Shown: positions 42,351 through 51,417 of the stretch, piece after piece
Numbering within the stretch: position 1 is the first letter of the stretch
Layout of the letters: each line of letters begins with the position of its first letter
Assembly (NCBI GenBank): GCA_015075625.1
Contig: JABTTZ010000002.1
Coordinates: 558,001-622,000, forward strand
Reading direction: 5' to 3'
Length of the DNA stretch: 64,000 nt
From: Anaerolineales bacterium
Lineage (GTDB): Bacteria; Chloroflexota; Anaerolineae; Aggregatilineales; UBA2796
Notes under the pieces: model-generated
What the model was told of the DNA's origin: nothing
What the model saw: only the letters and a program-made list of their open reading frames with translations
Database searches by the model: none
Translations under genes and position numbers: made by a program

Positions 42351-42770
42351 TCATGTTCCTGCGGTGTCTAGCTGTGTAACAACCTCTGTAATTTCCTTGA
42401 CGAAGGTGATAAGCGAGAATGGCTTGCCAATGTACCCATCAACCCCCGCATTACGGATGCTGTCTTCGTCGCCAATCATGGCGTTGGCGGTGAGAGCAAT
42501 CACTGGCACGCTTTGAACTGTGGGGCGGGAACGAATTACCCCCAAAAGCGCGTAACCATCCATAGAAGGCATTGAAATGTCCGAAAGAATCAGGGTTGGC
42601 TAGAGCGTTTTTAACAGGGCTAAACCGCGCTCTACGGAAAGCGCTGTGTGGACGGTTGCACCATAAAACTCCAACAACTTAGATGCCACAGTTAGGGTAT
42701 CCTGATCATCCTCGACAATAAGAACAATCCATCCCTTTAGATCAATACTGTTTTGTGTCCTTAGAGACAT
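42351..42770 (-). pseudogene. receiver-only response regulator interrupted by in-frame amber codon
   Basis: Reading from ATG 42770 gives MSLRTQNSIDLKGWIVLIVE, then DDQDT and so on for 56 codons, a TAG at 42602-42600, and without any frameshift PTLILSDISMPSMDGYALLG, VIALTANAM and GYIGKPF to a TGA at 42351. Every receiver residue is intact: acidic pair before the stop, phospho-Asp, Thr and Lys after it. One substitution (for example CAG to TAG) explains the break. The downstream fragment could start at 42572 but would lack the phospho-Asp. Either a recent pseudogene, a base-call error or a read-through product. It sits between the MASE1 kinase and a second receiver gene. Confidence 0.85.
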
Positions 42771-42822
42771 TTTAGGCGATTTCTCCCTTTGACCTTATTC
42801 ATCTTTCGTTACAAAGTGGGAT

Positions 42823-44526
42823 TTAGGCGGGAATCAGGGGGAGGGTCACGGTGAACGTGCTGCCTTGACCGGGCGTGCTTTGAACGCGCACATTGCCGCT
42901 CATCAGCAGGGCAAGTTTGCGGACAATGGCCAAGCCTAAGCCCGTCCCATTGTGTTGGCGGTTGGCAGCAGAATCACCTTGACGAAACTCATCAAAGATC
43001 GTCTCCTGAAGGTGGGAAGGAATCCCCATTCCGCTATCGGTTACCGCCAGTGACCACGAGGCATCACTCACTTTTTTAAGATGCACCTCCACAGCGCCTT
43101 TTTCGGTAAATTTAAGGGCATTGGAGAGCAAATTGACGACGATTTGTTTCACCCGCCCCATATCGCCCATGATACGATTGGGCAGAGCGGGGTCAAGGTC
43201 TACAGTCAGGGCAATTTGCTTTTCTTCGGCAAGGACATGGTATTGGGCAATCAACTCATTGACCATCGTCCGCAGGGTATAGGGCTTGTTGATAATATCT
43301 AGGCGTCCGACTTCAATCTTGGAAAGATCAAGAATCTCATTGATCAAGCCCAAAAGATCGCGGGCATTGACCAAAACACGCTCTTGATAGTTGCGCTGTT
43401 CGTCGTTCAGTTCGCCCGCCATCCCCGCCAATTGAATCTCCGTATAGCCAACAACAGCGTTTAGCGGGGTGCGCAGTTCATGGGACATGGTGGCAAGGAA
43501 GGCGCTCTTTGCCTTGTTTGCGGCTTCGGCGTCAAGGCGGGCTTTGTTTAGCTGTGCGTTTGTCTCCTCCAATTCGCGGGTGCGCAGGCGGACGCGCTCC
43601 TCAAGGTTTTCCTGAGATGCCCGCCGTCCGCTGATTTCTGCCGCCAAAATAAGCGCAGTAATCGCTACTGTGGAGACGAATGCCTGTACCAAGAGCAGCG
43701 ATTCGTTTAAATCGGGGCGACGAAAGCTGCTGACGCCCTGAATGGTCGTCACCAAGGCGATGAGGGCAACAATGAGGATTGATCCGGCAGCGCCATACTG
43801 CTCAAAACGGAAAACACTCACCAGCAAGATGGGAATTATTGTATATTCAATGGGGTAGCCGCTGCGAAAGGCAAGAAAGCCGAGCAGAAGGAATAACCCT
43901 TGATGGAGAAGTGTCTCTGGCAGGCGTTCAATCCCATAAGGTGGGCGGCGAGAAAAGATCAGTAGGGCAGGGGTGATAATGAGGATACCAACGGCATCCC
44001 CTAGCCACCAAGTGACCCACGTAATGGCGAAATTTTCTGGTTTTGCATAGCCGGCAAGGGTGATGCTGATTGTCCCCATGGTGGCGTTAATCAGGCACGC
44101 GCCCAATGCCGCCAAGCCCGCGAAGATAAGGACATCATTCGTCAGGGTGAACGGATAATGAGGTATCTTGGTGAAACGCCGGAGAAGATAATCCCCCAGA
44201 TAGGCTTCAAGGACTGCCCCTAGCCCGATAATAAGGCTTACCGTCAACGCTGTAGGTAGGCTCTCTGGGGCGTAAAACGCACGAATATTCCCATAAAACG
44301 AGCCGAGTAGAATCCCCGGCAAGGCAGTCCGCCGAAACGAAATAACCGCCGCCAGCGCCACCCCAGAAGGCAGCCAAACAGCGGTGACATTTCCAGCAAT
44401 AGCAAATTGAAAGCCGATTTGCGCGGTGAGCGCGTAGACGATCCCCACAGCGGCTGTGATCGCTGCCATCTGCCAGAGAGGTTTGCTTTGCCGCAACGAA
44501 GGCGAGGGTAGAACTGATAACACCAT
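42823..44526 (-). CDS. MASE1-domain sensor histidine kinase
   Basis: A 567-residue membrane kinase. Residues about 10-290 form a MASE1 sensor with eight or so helices (VWLPSGVALAAVI, LGAVLEAYLGDYLL and WVTWWLGDAVGILIITPALL are typical). A coiled stretch (ENLEERVRLRTRELEETNAQ) leads to HisKA with FLATMSHELRTPLNAVVGY and a HATPase domain with NLLSNALKFTEKG (N box), VTDSGMGIP (G1) and GTGLGLAIV (G2). It should autophosphorylate and pass phosphate to the receivers encoded next on the same strand. ATG 44526 has GGAG upstream; a TTG at 44544 is less likely. The signal is unknown. Confidence 0.9.
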   Translation of the reverse strand: MVLSVLPSPSLRQSKPLWQMAAITAAVGIVYALTAQIGFQFAIAGNVTAVWLPSGVALAAVISFRRTALPGILLGSFYGNIRAFYAPESLPTALTVSLIIGLGAVLEAYLGDYLLRRFTKIPHYPFTLTNDVLIFAGLAALGACLINATMGTISITLAGYAKPENFAITWVTWWLGDAVGILIITPALLIFSRRPPYGIERLPETLLHQGLFLLLGFLAFRSGYPIEYTIIPILLVSVFRFEQYGAAGSILIVALIALVTTIQGVSSFRRPDLNESLLLVQAFVSTVAITALILAAEISGRRASQENLEERVRLRTRELEETNAQLNKARLDAEAANKAKSAFLATMSHELRTPLNAVVGYTEIQLAGMAGELNDEQRNYQERVLVNARDLLGLINEILDLSKIEVGRLDIINKPYTLRTMVNELIAQYHVLAEEKQIALTVDLDPALPNRIMGDMGRVKQIVVNLLSNALKFTEKGAVEVHLKKVSDASWSLAVTDSGMGIPSHLQETIFDEFRQGDSAANRQHNGTGLGLAIVRKLALLMSGNVRVQSTPGQGSTFTVTLPLIPA

Positions 44527-44650
44527 GAAGGGGGAACTCCGCAAAAAAACCGTTAGATAGGTAAACTCAATTGTAGAGGGAGAGATGGTATCTCACCACA
44601 AAGACAACCCCCAAAGGGGATTCGTTTATTGACCATCTCCCTTATCTCCT

Positions 44651-44794
44651 TAGGACTTACGCAATTGAACGTGTTTACCCCGTATTCATCGGAAGGGGAA
44701 GATTGAGGGGGCTTCCCCCTCAAAAGGATGATTTCCCCCTCTCCCGCGCAGCGGGAGAGGGGGCTAGGGGGTGAGGGTCTGTGCGTAACTCCTA
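44651..44794 (+). mobile_element. MITE-like element, TAGGACTTACGCA family, copy B (best preserved)
   Basis: 144 bases bounded by TAGGACTTACGCA at the left and TGCGTAACTCCTA at the right; the complement of the right end matches the left in 12 of 13 positions. CTCCT lies directly outside both ends (44646-44650 and 44795-44799), a candidate five-base target duplication. The middle holds GAGGGGGCTTCCCCCTC and CTCTCCCGCGCAGCGGGAGAG hairpins. No coding capacity. Copies A and C lie at 24695-24835 and 55058-55134. Confidence 0.75.
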
Positions 44795-44807
44795 CTCCTA
44801 ATAACCG

Positions 44808-46085
44808 TTATATGTAAGGATAGAACAGCAGATTTGTCTCCATTTCTTCCGCCCCCAAGCCGCCATGCATCCCCAAAAAGCGCATCTCATAAATGCCTTT
44901 TTCATACCACCAAACCGTATTCCCCTGATAGGGTAAGACAACGAGATCAGCAATCCGCGCCCGAAAACTATCCGAAATGGTCTCCCCAAAGAATCCCTGC
45001 TCAATCAGGGTGTTTGTTCGATACACCTCGGCATAGCCTTCCAAGCGGCGGGTGAGCATCGTTTGCGCCTCGTCTACGGCATTGGGAAGGACATGGAGAA
45101 ACATATCACGGCTGGAGCCGGCGGGCGTGAGAAGGTCTCCCCGCTGCCCCTGGCGGATCAATGGTACGAGTGCGGGGAGTGCCTGATTTAAGTAGACCGT
45201 CGTTTCAGGGTTGACCTCCGTTTGTCCATGATCGGCAATAAGCATGACGGCTGTATTTTTCAGTTTACCTGCCACTGCCGCGTGAAAAAGACGCTCTAAG
45301 GCATTCATACAGGTATCAATTTCGGCGGCGACATGGGGAGAGTCGGGTCCATAGCGGTGACAGATCGAGTCAATGGCATCATAGTACCAGTAAAAGAGCG
45401 CCTTCCCCTTGACCCGTAGCGCAAGTTCGGCAAGGTTCACCAACCCCTCAGAGAGTGTCCGATAGCCAATCAAGCTCGCCCCCTGAGAAAGAGTCTCTGT
45501 GTAGGTGGAATGGATGATATTGTGGGGCTGGAACAAGTAGCTTTTTACCCCCCGTGCGGCAAGATCACTGTATACGTTTTGACGGGGGTAGATCGTCTTG
45601 GGGTTTGCCGGACTTTTGCGAAGTGTTTCCGGTATCTCATCTCCGGCGTAGGAATACATCAGGGGGATAATCATCGCATCTAAGGTTGGTTCGTAGATAA
45701 ACCATTCGTAGATACCCGTTTCCCCGACGGGCTTCCCCGTATGGAAGGTCGTCACATGGGCGGAGGTTGTTGAAGGGAACTGCGTAGAAAGAACGCTGAT
45801 GACCCCCTCTTGGGCAATCCGTTGTAAAAAAGGGTACTTTTTGTAAAACCGTTCCACAAACCGCCAGCCAAAAGCATCAATGAATAGAACGATCACCTTT
45901 TCATAGTGAGGTGGAAAAAGTCCCAATGCGGGGGACGGCAGGCGATGTGGGGAGAGGTGTCCAGTGAGCATTGTCTGGATTGTTCCCGGTAAGGCGGCAA
46001 AGCCATAACCATCGTAGAGCGGCTTTCCAAAATGGCTGTTTAGGCGGCTCGTCCGCACGGCGCGGATCGATTCCTCGTTGATCAT
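44808..46085 (-). CDS. alkaline phosphatase-superfamily phosphodiesterase/nucleotide pyrophosphatase
   Basis: A 425-residue protein of the NPP-type AlkP superfamily. VIVLFIDAFGWRFV carries the first metal Asp; FPSTTSAHVTTFHTGKPVGETG contains the Thr nucleophile and the classic NPP context; IADHGQTEV is the second metal-ligand motif and GMHGG near the C-terminus the last. Such enzymes hydrolyse phosphodiester or pyrophosphate bonds in nucleotides or lipids. No signal peptide is evident, so a cytosolic enzyme is likely. GGGAG precedes the ATG. Confidence 0.87.
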   Translation of the reverse strand: MINEESIRAVRTSRLNSHFGKPLYDGYGFAALPGTIQTMLTGHLSPHRLPSPALGLFPPHYEKVIVLFIDAFGWRFVERFYKKYPFLQRIAQEGVISVLSTQFPSTTSAHVTTFHTGKPVGETGIYEWFIYEPTLDAMIIPLMYSYAGDEIPETLRKSPANPKTIYPRQNVYSDLAARGVKSYLFQPHNIIHSTYTETLSQGASLIGYRTLSEGLVNLAELALRVKGKALFYWYYDAIDSICHRYGPDSPHVAAEIDTCMNALERLFHAAVAGKLKNTAVMLIADHGQTEVNPETTVYLNQALPALVPLIRQGQRGDLLTPAGSSRDMFLHVLPNAVDEAQTMLTRRLEGYAEVYRTNTLIEQGFFGETISDSFRARIADLVVLPYQGNTVWWYEKGIYEMRFLGMHGGLGAEEMETNLLFYPYI

Positions 46086-46142
46086 GGCAACTCCCGGCGT
46101 TCGGTTGTATGATGTTTAATCAAGAGGACAATCATACCCTTC

Positions 46143-47465
46143 ATGAGACCCGTTCCCACTGAGGCAATTTTAAAGCCGCTCCCCGACGACACCCAACCTA
46201 AGCAGCAAAAGCAACCCTCTGGGCATGGGGCATTCTCGGCACTTCGCCACCCCGCCTACCGCTATTTTTTCGGCGGGCAAATCGTCTCTCTCATTGGAAC
46301 ATGGATGCAAACTGTGGCGCAGCAGATCGTTGTTTACCAACTTGCCGAGGCGCAACTTAAGGCAGGTGTTCCTGAGGCATTGGGGTCAGAATTGGCGTTG
46401 GGCTTGGTCGCCTGTGCGCAGGGCTTTCCAGCGTTCATTCTTGCCCCCTTCAGCGGGGTGATAGCCGAGCGCTTTCCGCGTCGTCGTGTGTTGATCCTGA
46501 TGCAAACGTTGATGATGCTGACGGCGCTCACCCTCGCCGGCTTGAGCTTTGCCGGAACACTCCAAATTTGGCATGTCATTGCCCTTTCCTTTACATTGGG
46601 CATTGGTACAGCCATTGAAGCCCCTACACGGCTTTCCTTTTTTACGGAGATGGTTGGGCGAGAGGACTTGCCAAGCGGGATCGTCTTGAATTCGATGATG
46701 TTCAATGTAGCGCGAATTTTGGGTCCGGCATTTGGGGGGTTAGCCCTTCGCTACATTGGTGTCTCGTGGTGTTTCCTCTTGAATGGGTTGAGTTTCCTCG
46801 CCGTGATTACCGGACTGTCCTTGATGAAACTGCGCCCCATAACGCGGGTGACAGAGGCTATCCATTTTTTTGCGTCTTTCAAGGAAGGGCTGCGCTTTTC
46901 CCGTTCGCATCCTGTGATTCGCCCTCTGTTATTGCTGAGCGCCATAAGCAGCATGTTTGGCTTGACCTTCAGCGTTCTGATCTCCCCCTTTTCGGACAAA
47001 ATCTTGGGCAATCTGAAAGACGGCACATCGGCGCTGCTGACAGCGCAAGGGTTGGGAGCGTTGGGCGGAACGGTCTTAATTACGATGATCACGGGGCGAG
47101 GGGTGCGCGGGCGGGTGATGATGATCGGTGCGTTGGTTGGTCCGGCAAGTGTGATCGCCCTTGCCCTAACACGGACAATGACCTTAGCCCTCCCCTTGAT
47201 TGCTGTTTCGGGGTTTGCCTTTGTTTGTCAGTTTGTCCTCACCAACACCCTGATCCAGAACACCGTCCCCGACGAATTTCGGGGGCGCGTCCTCAGTTTG
47301 TACACCATCACCTTTTTTGGCTTATCGCCATTTGGCAGCCTCTTGATTGGGGTGTCGGGGCAGGCACTTGGCGTTGTCCCGACAATGATTCTCTTTAGTG
47401 GGGGGACGTTCATCGGCGCGGCATTCATCCTTTGGAACGCCCGTCACTTGGAAAAACTACCCTGA
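46143..47465 (+). CDS. MFS transporter (MFS_3/EntS-like exporter)
   Basis: A 440-residue transporter with a hydrophilic 28-residue N-terminus and about 12 helices. LRHPAYRYFFGGQIVSLIGTWMQTVAQQIV and FSGVIAERFPRRRVLILMQT (the loop 2-3 signature) are typical of the MFS_3 group, which includes enterobactin exporters and macrolide efflux pumps. GTAIEAPTRLSFFTEMVGREDLPSGIVLNSMMFNVARILGPAFGG matches the same group. The cargo is unknown. It diverges from the AlkP-superfamily gene, sharing a 57-base gap. Confidence 0.9.
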   Translation: MRPVPTEAILKPLPDDTQPKQQKQPSGHGAFSALRHPAYRYFFGGQIVSLIGTWMQTVAQQIVVYQLAEAQLKAGVPEALGSELALGLVACAQGFPAFILAPFSGVIAERFPRRRVLILMQTLMMLTALTLAGLSFAGTLQIWHVIALSFTLGIGTAIEAPTRLSFFTEMVGREDLPSGIVLNSMMFNVARILGPAFGGLALRYIGVSWCFLLNGLSFLAVITGLSLMKLRPITRVTEAIHFFASFKEGLRFSRSHPVIRPLLLLSAISSMFGLTFSVLISPFSDKILGNLKDGTSALLTAQGLGALGGTVLITMITGRGVRGRVMMIGALVGPASVIALALTRTMTLALPLIAVSGFAFVCQFVLTNTLIQNTVPDEFRGRVLSLYTITFFGLSPFGSLLIGVSGQALGVVPTMILFSGGTFIGAAFILWNARHLEKLP

Positions 47466-47476
47466 TTATTATCTGA

Positions 47477-47794
47477 TCACTCGTTAGGAGTTGCGGCTTC
47501 TTCGGCGTCTTCCCAACTGACAATCCAAATGCACGCCCCGGCGACAAGAACAGAGGCGATAATCAGGGCGATCCACTGCCCCACCAACAAACCAACATCA
47601 CGAGCGGTGATGAGCAGCAACCCAACAATCCCAATGGAAAGAACCATCCACGCCGCAAGGCGTGGGCGATTCTCAGCAAAGGCGAGGAGTGTTCCCACCA
47701 CCGGAAATTTTTTCAAACGGGCATAGAAGGCATCCACCAAAAACATCTCCACGGCTAATCTACGGCGTCCGAACACATTGCCACACCGTCCCAT
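47477..47794 (-). CDS. small membrane protein, unknown function
   Basis: A 105-residue protein with two hydrophobic helices near residues 46-65 and 70-92 and an acidic tail (WEDAEEAATPNE). The upstream part MFLVDAFYARLKKFPVVGTL is basic and amphipathic. Start chosen at ATG 47794 with GGGGAC at good spacing; GTG 47815 and ATG 47746 are alternatives. I do not recognise a family. The gene follows the dephospho-CoA kinase gene closely on the same strand, suggesting co-transcription. Confidence 0.6.
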   Translation of the reverse strand: MGRCGNVFGRRRLAVEMFLVDAFYARLKKFPVVGTLLAFAENRPRLAAWMVLSIGIVGLLLITARDVGLLVGQWIALIIASVLVAGACIWIVSWEDAEEAATPNE

Positions 47795-47828
47795 CAGTCC
47801 CCGGCGGGTAAGCACCGGAGAACGAGGA

Positions 47829-49310
47829 TCAAATCGGTTTCAAAATCCGTTCACGGTACTGTTTCATGAGGATTGCTGTCCCACTTGGTTGGGATTCTTG
47901 GGCAGCTTCTCGCCATGCCGGGATGGTGATCGCGTCTAACGGTGTGGGGTGGTAACCCTGCTCGCGGAACGCCTGTACCAAGAGCGGCGGCGTATTCGTC
48001 GGCATATAGAAGAACCCCACTTCGCTTTGCAACTGACGTGAGGCTTCTTCGACGGCGAGAATCAATTCCTTTGCCACCACACCGAGGGGGGCGCCGGGGA
48101 TGATCAGAAATTCGTCCACGCGGGTGATCAGATTTTCCACCTGAAAGCCGGTTGCCCCAATGATCTGCCCGCTGGCAGTGGCTATCCAATAGGATTTCTG
48201 CCCAAACGCCGCCATAATGTCCATCCGGTTGAGTGCCTTCCCCGTCAGGCGGTTGATGAACCCCGCCAGTGCCTCGGAAGTCTTGGGCATCACCCGCTGC
48301 GTTTTGATCAGCCCCGGTTGGGCAGCCCCCGCTGGCGGAGGAACAGGGACAGGTTTACTTGCTGGTGGCTGCGGCGGCACACTTGGCGCGGCTTGCGTGC
48401 TGCGTGCAGTTTCGGCTGTTCCTGTCATCCCCGCTGCCGAGGGCTGTGCCGGTTGGGGCGTTGGCGGTTGCATAGCAGGCAACACCGGACGACTCGGCGG
48501 GGGAGTCGGCTGCGTTGGAGTCGGGATGGGCTGCGTGGGTGGTTTGGGCGCGACGACGGGTTGGGCAGTTGGGCTTGGCGGTTGGGCAGCGGCTTGGGCA
48601 GACGATTGCGCCAAATTGATATTGGACATGGGCGTAACCGTCACCGAAGGTGGGGTTTGTGGCGCAGCGGAAGTTAGAACTTCTTCTTCTTCCACATGCA
48701 AGCCCAAGCGCTTCATAAGCACTCCCCACTCGCGCTCTACCTGTACCCAAACATCCTGAAGGGTTGTGTTGTTCGTGATTACGGCGTTGGCGCGGGCAAG
48801 TTTTTCGCGCTGTGGGTTTTGTCCTTCAATACGTTTCCGCGCTTCCCCTTCGGGCATTGCCCGTTTTTCAATCAACCGCTGAAGTTGGACTTGGGGGGCG
48901 CTGTCAACGACCCAAATCGTATCGACCCCCGCTGCCAAACTCCCTTCAATCAGTTTGATTGCTTCTAAGACAATAATGGGTTGTTTGGCGCGGCTGATGA
49001 GCGTATCAATCCCCCGCCCAATGACTGGATGGGTGATCGATTCAAGGAGCGTCAACGCCTCCGGATGAGAAAATGCCACTGCCCCCAGTTTGGAGCGGTT
49101 GATCTTGCCATCTTTATCCAATATCCATTTCCCAAATTGCTCTACAACGGGATGGTACGCGGGCGCACCCGGCACCATGGTTTGGTGCGTTAAGCCATCG
49201 GCATCAATCGTGTATGCGCCAAGATGTTCCAACATCTTCCGCACGACGCTTTTGCCCATCCCGATATTCCCCGTGAGTCCTATCACGTATTTGCCAGCCC
49301 AGCGTCCCAC
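47829..49310 (-). CDS. coaE: dephospho-CoA kinase fused through Pro-rich linker to GNAT-like domain
   Basis: A 493-residue protein. Residues 7-205 are a complete CoaE: P-loop GLTGNIGMGKS at 11-21, DADGLTHQ, the substrate region GAVAFSHPEALTLLESITHPVI and IEGQNPQREKLARANAVITN; it phosphorylates dephospho-CoA in the last step of CoA synthesis. Residues 212-340 are Pro/Ala/Thr/Gln-rich and probably unfolded. Residues 345-493 resemble a GNAT fold: SYWIATASGQIIGATGFQ, a helix KELILAVEEASRQLQSEVG and a QGYHP end. CoaE is normally about 200 residues, so the extension is unusual. GTG 49310 follows GGGGGAGG. Confidence 0.88.
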   Translation of the reverse strand: MGRWAGKYVIGLTGNIGMGKSVVRKMLEHLGAYTIDADGLTHQTMVPGAPAYHPVVEQFGKWILDKDGKINRSKLGAVAFSHPEALTLLESITHPVIGRGIDTLISRAKQPIIVLEAIKLIEGSLAAGVDTIWVVDSAPQVQLQRLIEKRAMPEGEARKRIEGQNPQREKLARANAVITNNTTLQDVWVQVEREWGVLMKRLGLHVEEEEVLTSAAPQTPPSVTVTPMSNINLAQSSAQAAAQPPSPTAQPVVAPKPPTQPIPTPTQPTPPPSRPVLPAMQPPTPQPAQPSAAGMTGTAETARSTQAAPSVPPQPPASKPVPVPPPAGAAQPGLIKTQRVMPKTSEALAGFINRLTGKALNRMDIMAAFGQKSYWIATASGQIIGATGFQVENLITRVDEFLIIPGAPLGVVAKELILAVEEASRQLQSEVGFFYMPTNTPPLLVQAFREQGYHPTPLDAITIPAWREAAQESQPSGTAILMKQYRERILKPI

Positions 49311-49521
49311 GATGAATCCTCCCCCAAAAAGTCCGGTACATATCGCAAAAAACGGATTGAGAGGGATTGTACCGTGATCCGCCCTAAACAGGGAAATACC
49401 GGAAAAACAGACTTCACACAATTTCAGCGCCACCGTACTCTATAAAGATCAGCGCCCCACAATTCTGAAAAACGATCTACACTACAGAGACTTGTGCCTA
49501 TGTGCAGTGAGGAGACAACCC

Positions 49522-50076
49522 ATGATCGCTCGGAAAACCCTGATGCGTGCGTTTACCTTTTTGCTCGTCGCTGGAATGATAGCGGCTTGTGGGGGAGCAA
49601 CTTCCGACCCCACCGCCGCGAATATGATGCCCGCACTATCCGGCTACAATGTCACCGATACGATGGATATTGTCGACACCGTGAGCAAAGCGATTGCTGG
49701 TGCGGCGGCAAGTGGCGGTCAGTTGCAAGTGACCGGCGCTGTCTTGTTTGCTAATGAATTGGCGAAGTGCTATCAAAAGGCAGGCGCTGTGCAAGGGCGC
49801 ACCTATCTAAACCAAGCAAATCCGCTTGACTCTGGGCTGGTCATCATTGTGAACCGGAATAAACTGATCGATCCAGCCACGCTCTTGGGCTGTATTGCGC
49901 CGAATAACCTAGCCGGGGCAGCCACGATTGGGGATGAATACCAACCCTGCGCATTCGTCTATACACTGCCCAAAGATAACAACGAATTTTATATTGGCTT
50001 CATTGCCACCAATGAGCCGCTTTGCTCGCAGTTCTGCTCGAAATTGGAAGGATGCTCGGAGCGGCGCGGGAAATAG
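49522..50076 (+). CDS. putative lipoprotein, unknown function
   Basis: A 184-residue protein with a lipoprotein signal: basic start MIARKTLMRAFTFLLVAGM and lipobox IAAC with Cys23. The mature part has six further Cys residues (KCYQKAG, GCIAPNN, QPCAFVY, LCSQFCSKLEGCSE), suggesting disulfides and an extracytoplasmic location. No family is recognised. GAGGAG upstream of ATG 49522 is a strong ribosome site. Stand-alone gene between two minus-strand units. Confidence 0.72.
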   Translation: MIARKTLMRAFTFLLVAGMIAACGGATSDPTAANMMPALSGYNVTDTMDIVDTVSKAIAGAAASGGQLQVTGAVLFANELAKCYQKAGAVQGRTYLNQANPLDSGLVIIVNRNKLIDPATLLGCIAPNNLAGAATIGDEYQPCAFVYTLPKDNNEFYIGFIATNEPLCSQFCSKLEGCSERRGK

Positions 50077-50151
50077 CGCCGCTCGCCGCCCGTTCGTTGG
50101 TTCCTGTGGGGGATAGAGGGGCGGCTTGTGCTGCCCTCTTAGCCTGATGAT

Positions 50152-51417
50152 CTACGAAACATTGTCCGTTAATGACCAAAACGCCGCAATCAAGCCAATT
50201 GAATCCACCGGCTCAAGTAGAGCGAGGAGGCGTTTCATCCGCGCCTCTAAGCCCGGTGCTTGGCAAAATCCGCGCAGGCGCTTTAACTGCAAGGCAGCAA
50301 TGCTCTCATTCATATTATTGACGCCGCTGATCCCCATCCCACAGTGAGCCAGGATGTCCGTAATTAACGCCTCTGGGTTGCGTGTGTTGAGCGTAAGCTG
50401 CTTTGAGGCGCTGTCATTGGCGGCATGAAAATCGGCATTGGCGGCGGCGGTTTCCCCTAAACGGAGGTGGGCAATTCCTCGTAACAAGGCAATTTGCGGA
50501 TCGTTTTTGGGGTTATGGTAAGCGACTGCGGCGTTTGCCGTGGCAAGGGCTGCTTTGAAATCCTCTTGAAGAAGGTAAAAGGAAGCCAACGAGCCATGCT
50601 TATAACTAAGCCCCAGTTTGTAGCCCATGCGCTTATCACGGGCAATACCTTCTTTAAGGCAGGTCAATGCCTCGGCAAAGGTGTCAGCGCTTATGAGTGC
50701 CTCGGCAAGATTACCAAGCGCCCGTGAATAGGCAACAGCATTTTCCCGCGTTCCCTCCAACGCCTGATCATGATGGCTTATCGCCATACTGAGGTTGCCG
50801 AGGGCATGATAGACATTCCCCATGTTGCCAAACAGGACGCCGATCAAGCCTGTTGCGTCAATTTCTGGTGAGGTTTCGAGGATCGTTTGTACTTTTTTAT
50901 AGAAGGTCAATGCATTAGAAAAATCACCAACTCCCGCCGCACATGATCCCAACGCCAGTAGGACGACGATCTCTGTCCGACGATCCTCGTGTTGGCGTGC
51001 CATGGATAAGACCACCTGATAATGGTGAACGGCTTCCTCAATCCGCCCTAAACTGAACAAGCGGTTGCCGATGTTCGTTCGCCACGTCATTTCATTGGCA
51101 ACATCCCCGATCTGTTCGGTGATTTCTAATGCCTTCTGTTGATACATAATCGCCTTTTCCAATTCCCCTAACTGCCCATAGATACTCCCCAATTCCCCCC
51201 AATTGCTTTGCGCTAGTTGAGGCTTATCCGCTAAGTTACCAATCAGCCGTTCATGGAGTTCTGCCAATAAACGAAACTCCCCTTGTTTGAACAACTCTTG
51301 CGAGAAGGCAAAAAGGTAAAGTGCCGCCGCTTCGTAGTGGGCGTTATCACAAAGGTGATGAAACCAAGCAATGCGTTTTGAATTTTTGCCTTTTGGGAGG
51401 GGGGTTGATCGACTCAT
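50152..51417 (-). CDS. tetratricopeptide-repeat protein
   Basis: A 421-residue protein made largely of TPR units: SNWGELGSIYGQLGELEKAIMYQQKALEI, MTWRTNIGNRLFSLGRIEEAVHHYQVVLS, LALGSCAAGVGDFSNALTFYKKV, GNMGNVYHALGNLSMAISHHDQAL and further weaker repeats, spanning about residues 60-360. It resembles the TPR sensor region of AfsR/SARP and MalT-type regulators but has no DNA-binding or ATPase domain, so it is probably a scaffold. ATG 51417 overlaps the stop of the deacetylase gene (ATGA), implying translational coupling. Confidence 0.85.
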   Translation of the reverse strand: MSRSTPLPKGKNSKRIAWFHHLCDNAHYEAAALYLFAFSQELFKQGEFRLLAELHERLIGNLADKPQLAQSNWGELGSIYGQLGELEKAIMYQQKALEITEQIGDVANEMTWRTNIGNRLFSLGRIEEAVHHYQVVLSMARQHEDRRTEIVVLLALGSCAAGVGDFSNALTFYKKVQTILETSPEIDATGLIGVLFGNMGNVYHALGNLSMAISHHDQALEGTRENAVAYSRALGNLAEALISADTFAEALTCLKEGIARDKRMGYKLGLSYKHGSLASFYLLQEDFKAALATANAAVAYHNPKNDPQIALLRGIAHLRLGETAAANADFHAANDSASKQLTLNTRNPEALITDILAHCGMGISGVNNMNESIAALQLKRLRGFCQAPGLEARMKRLLALLEPVDSIGLIAAFWSLTDNVS

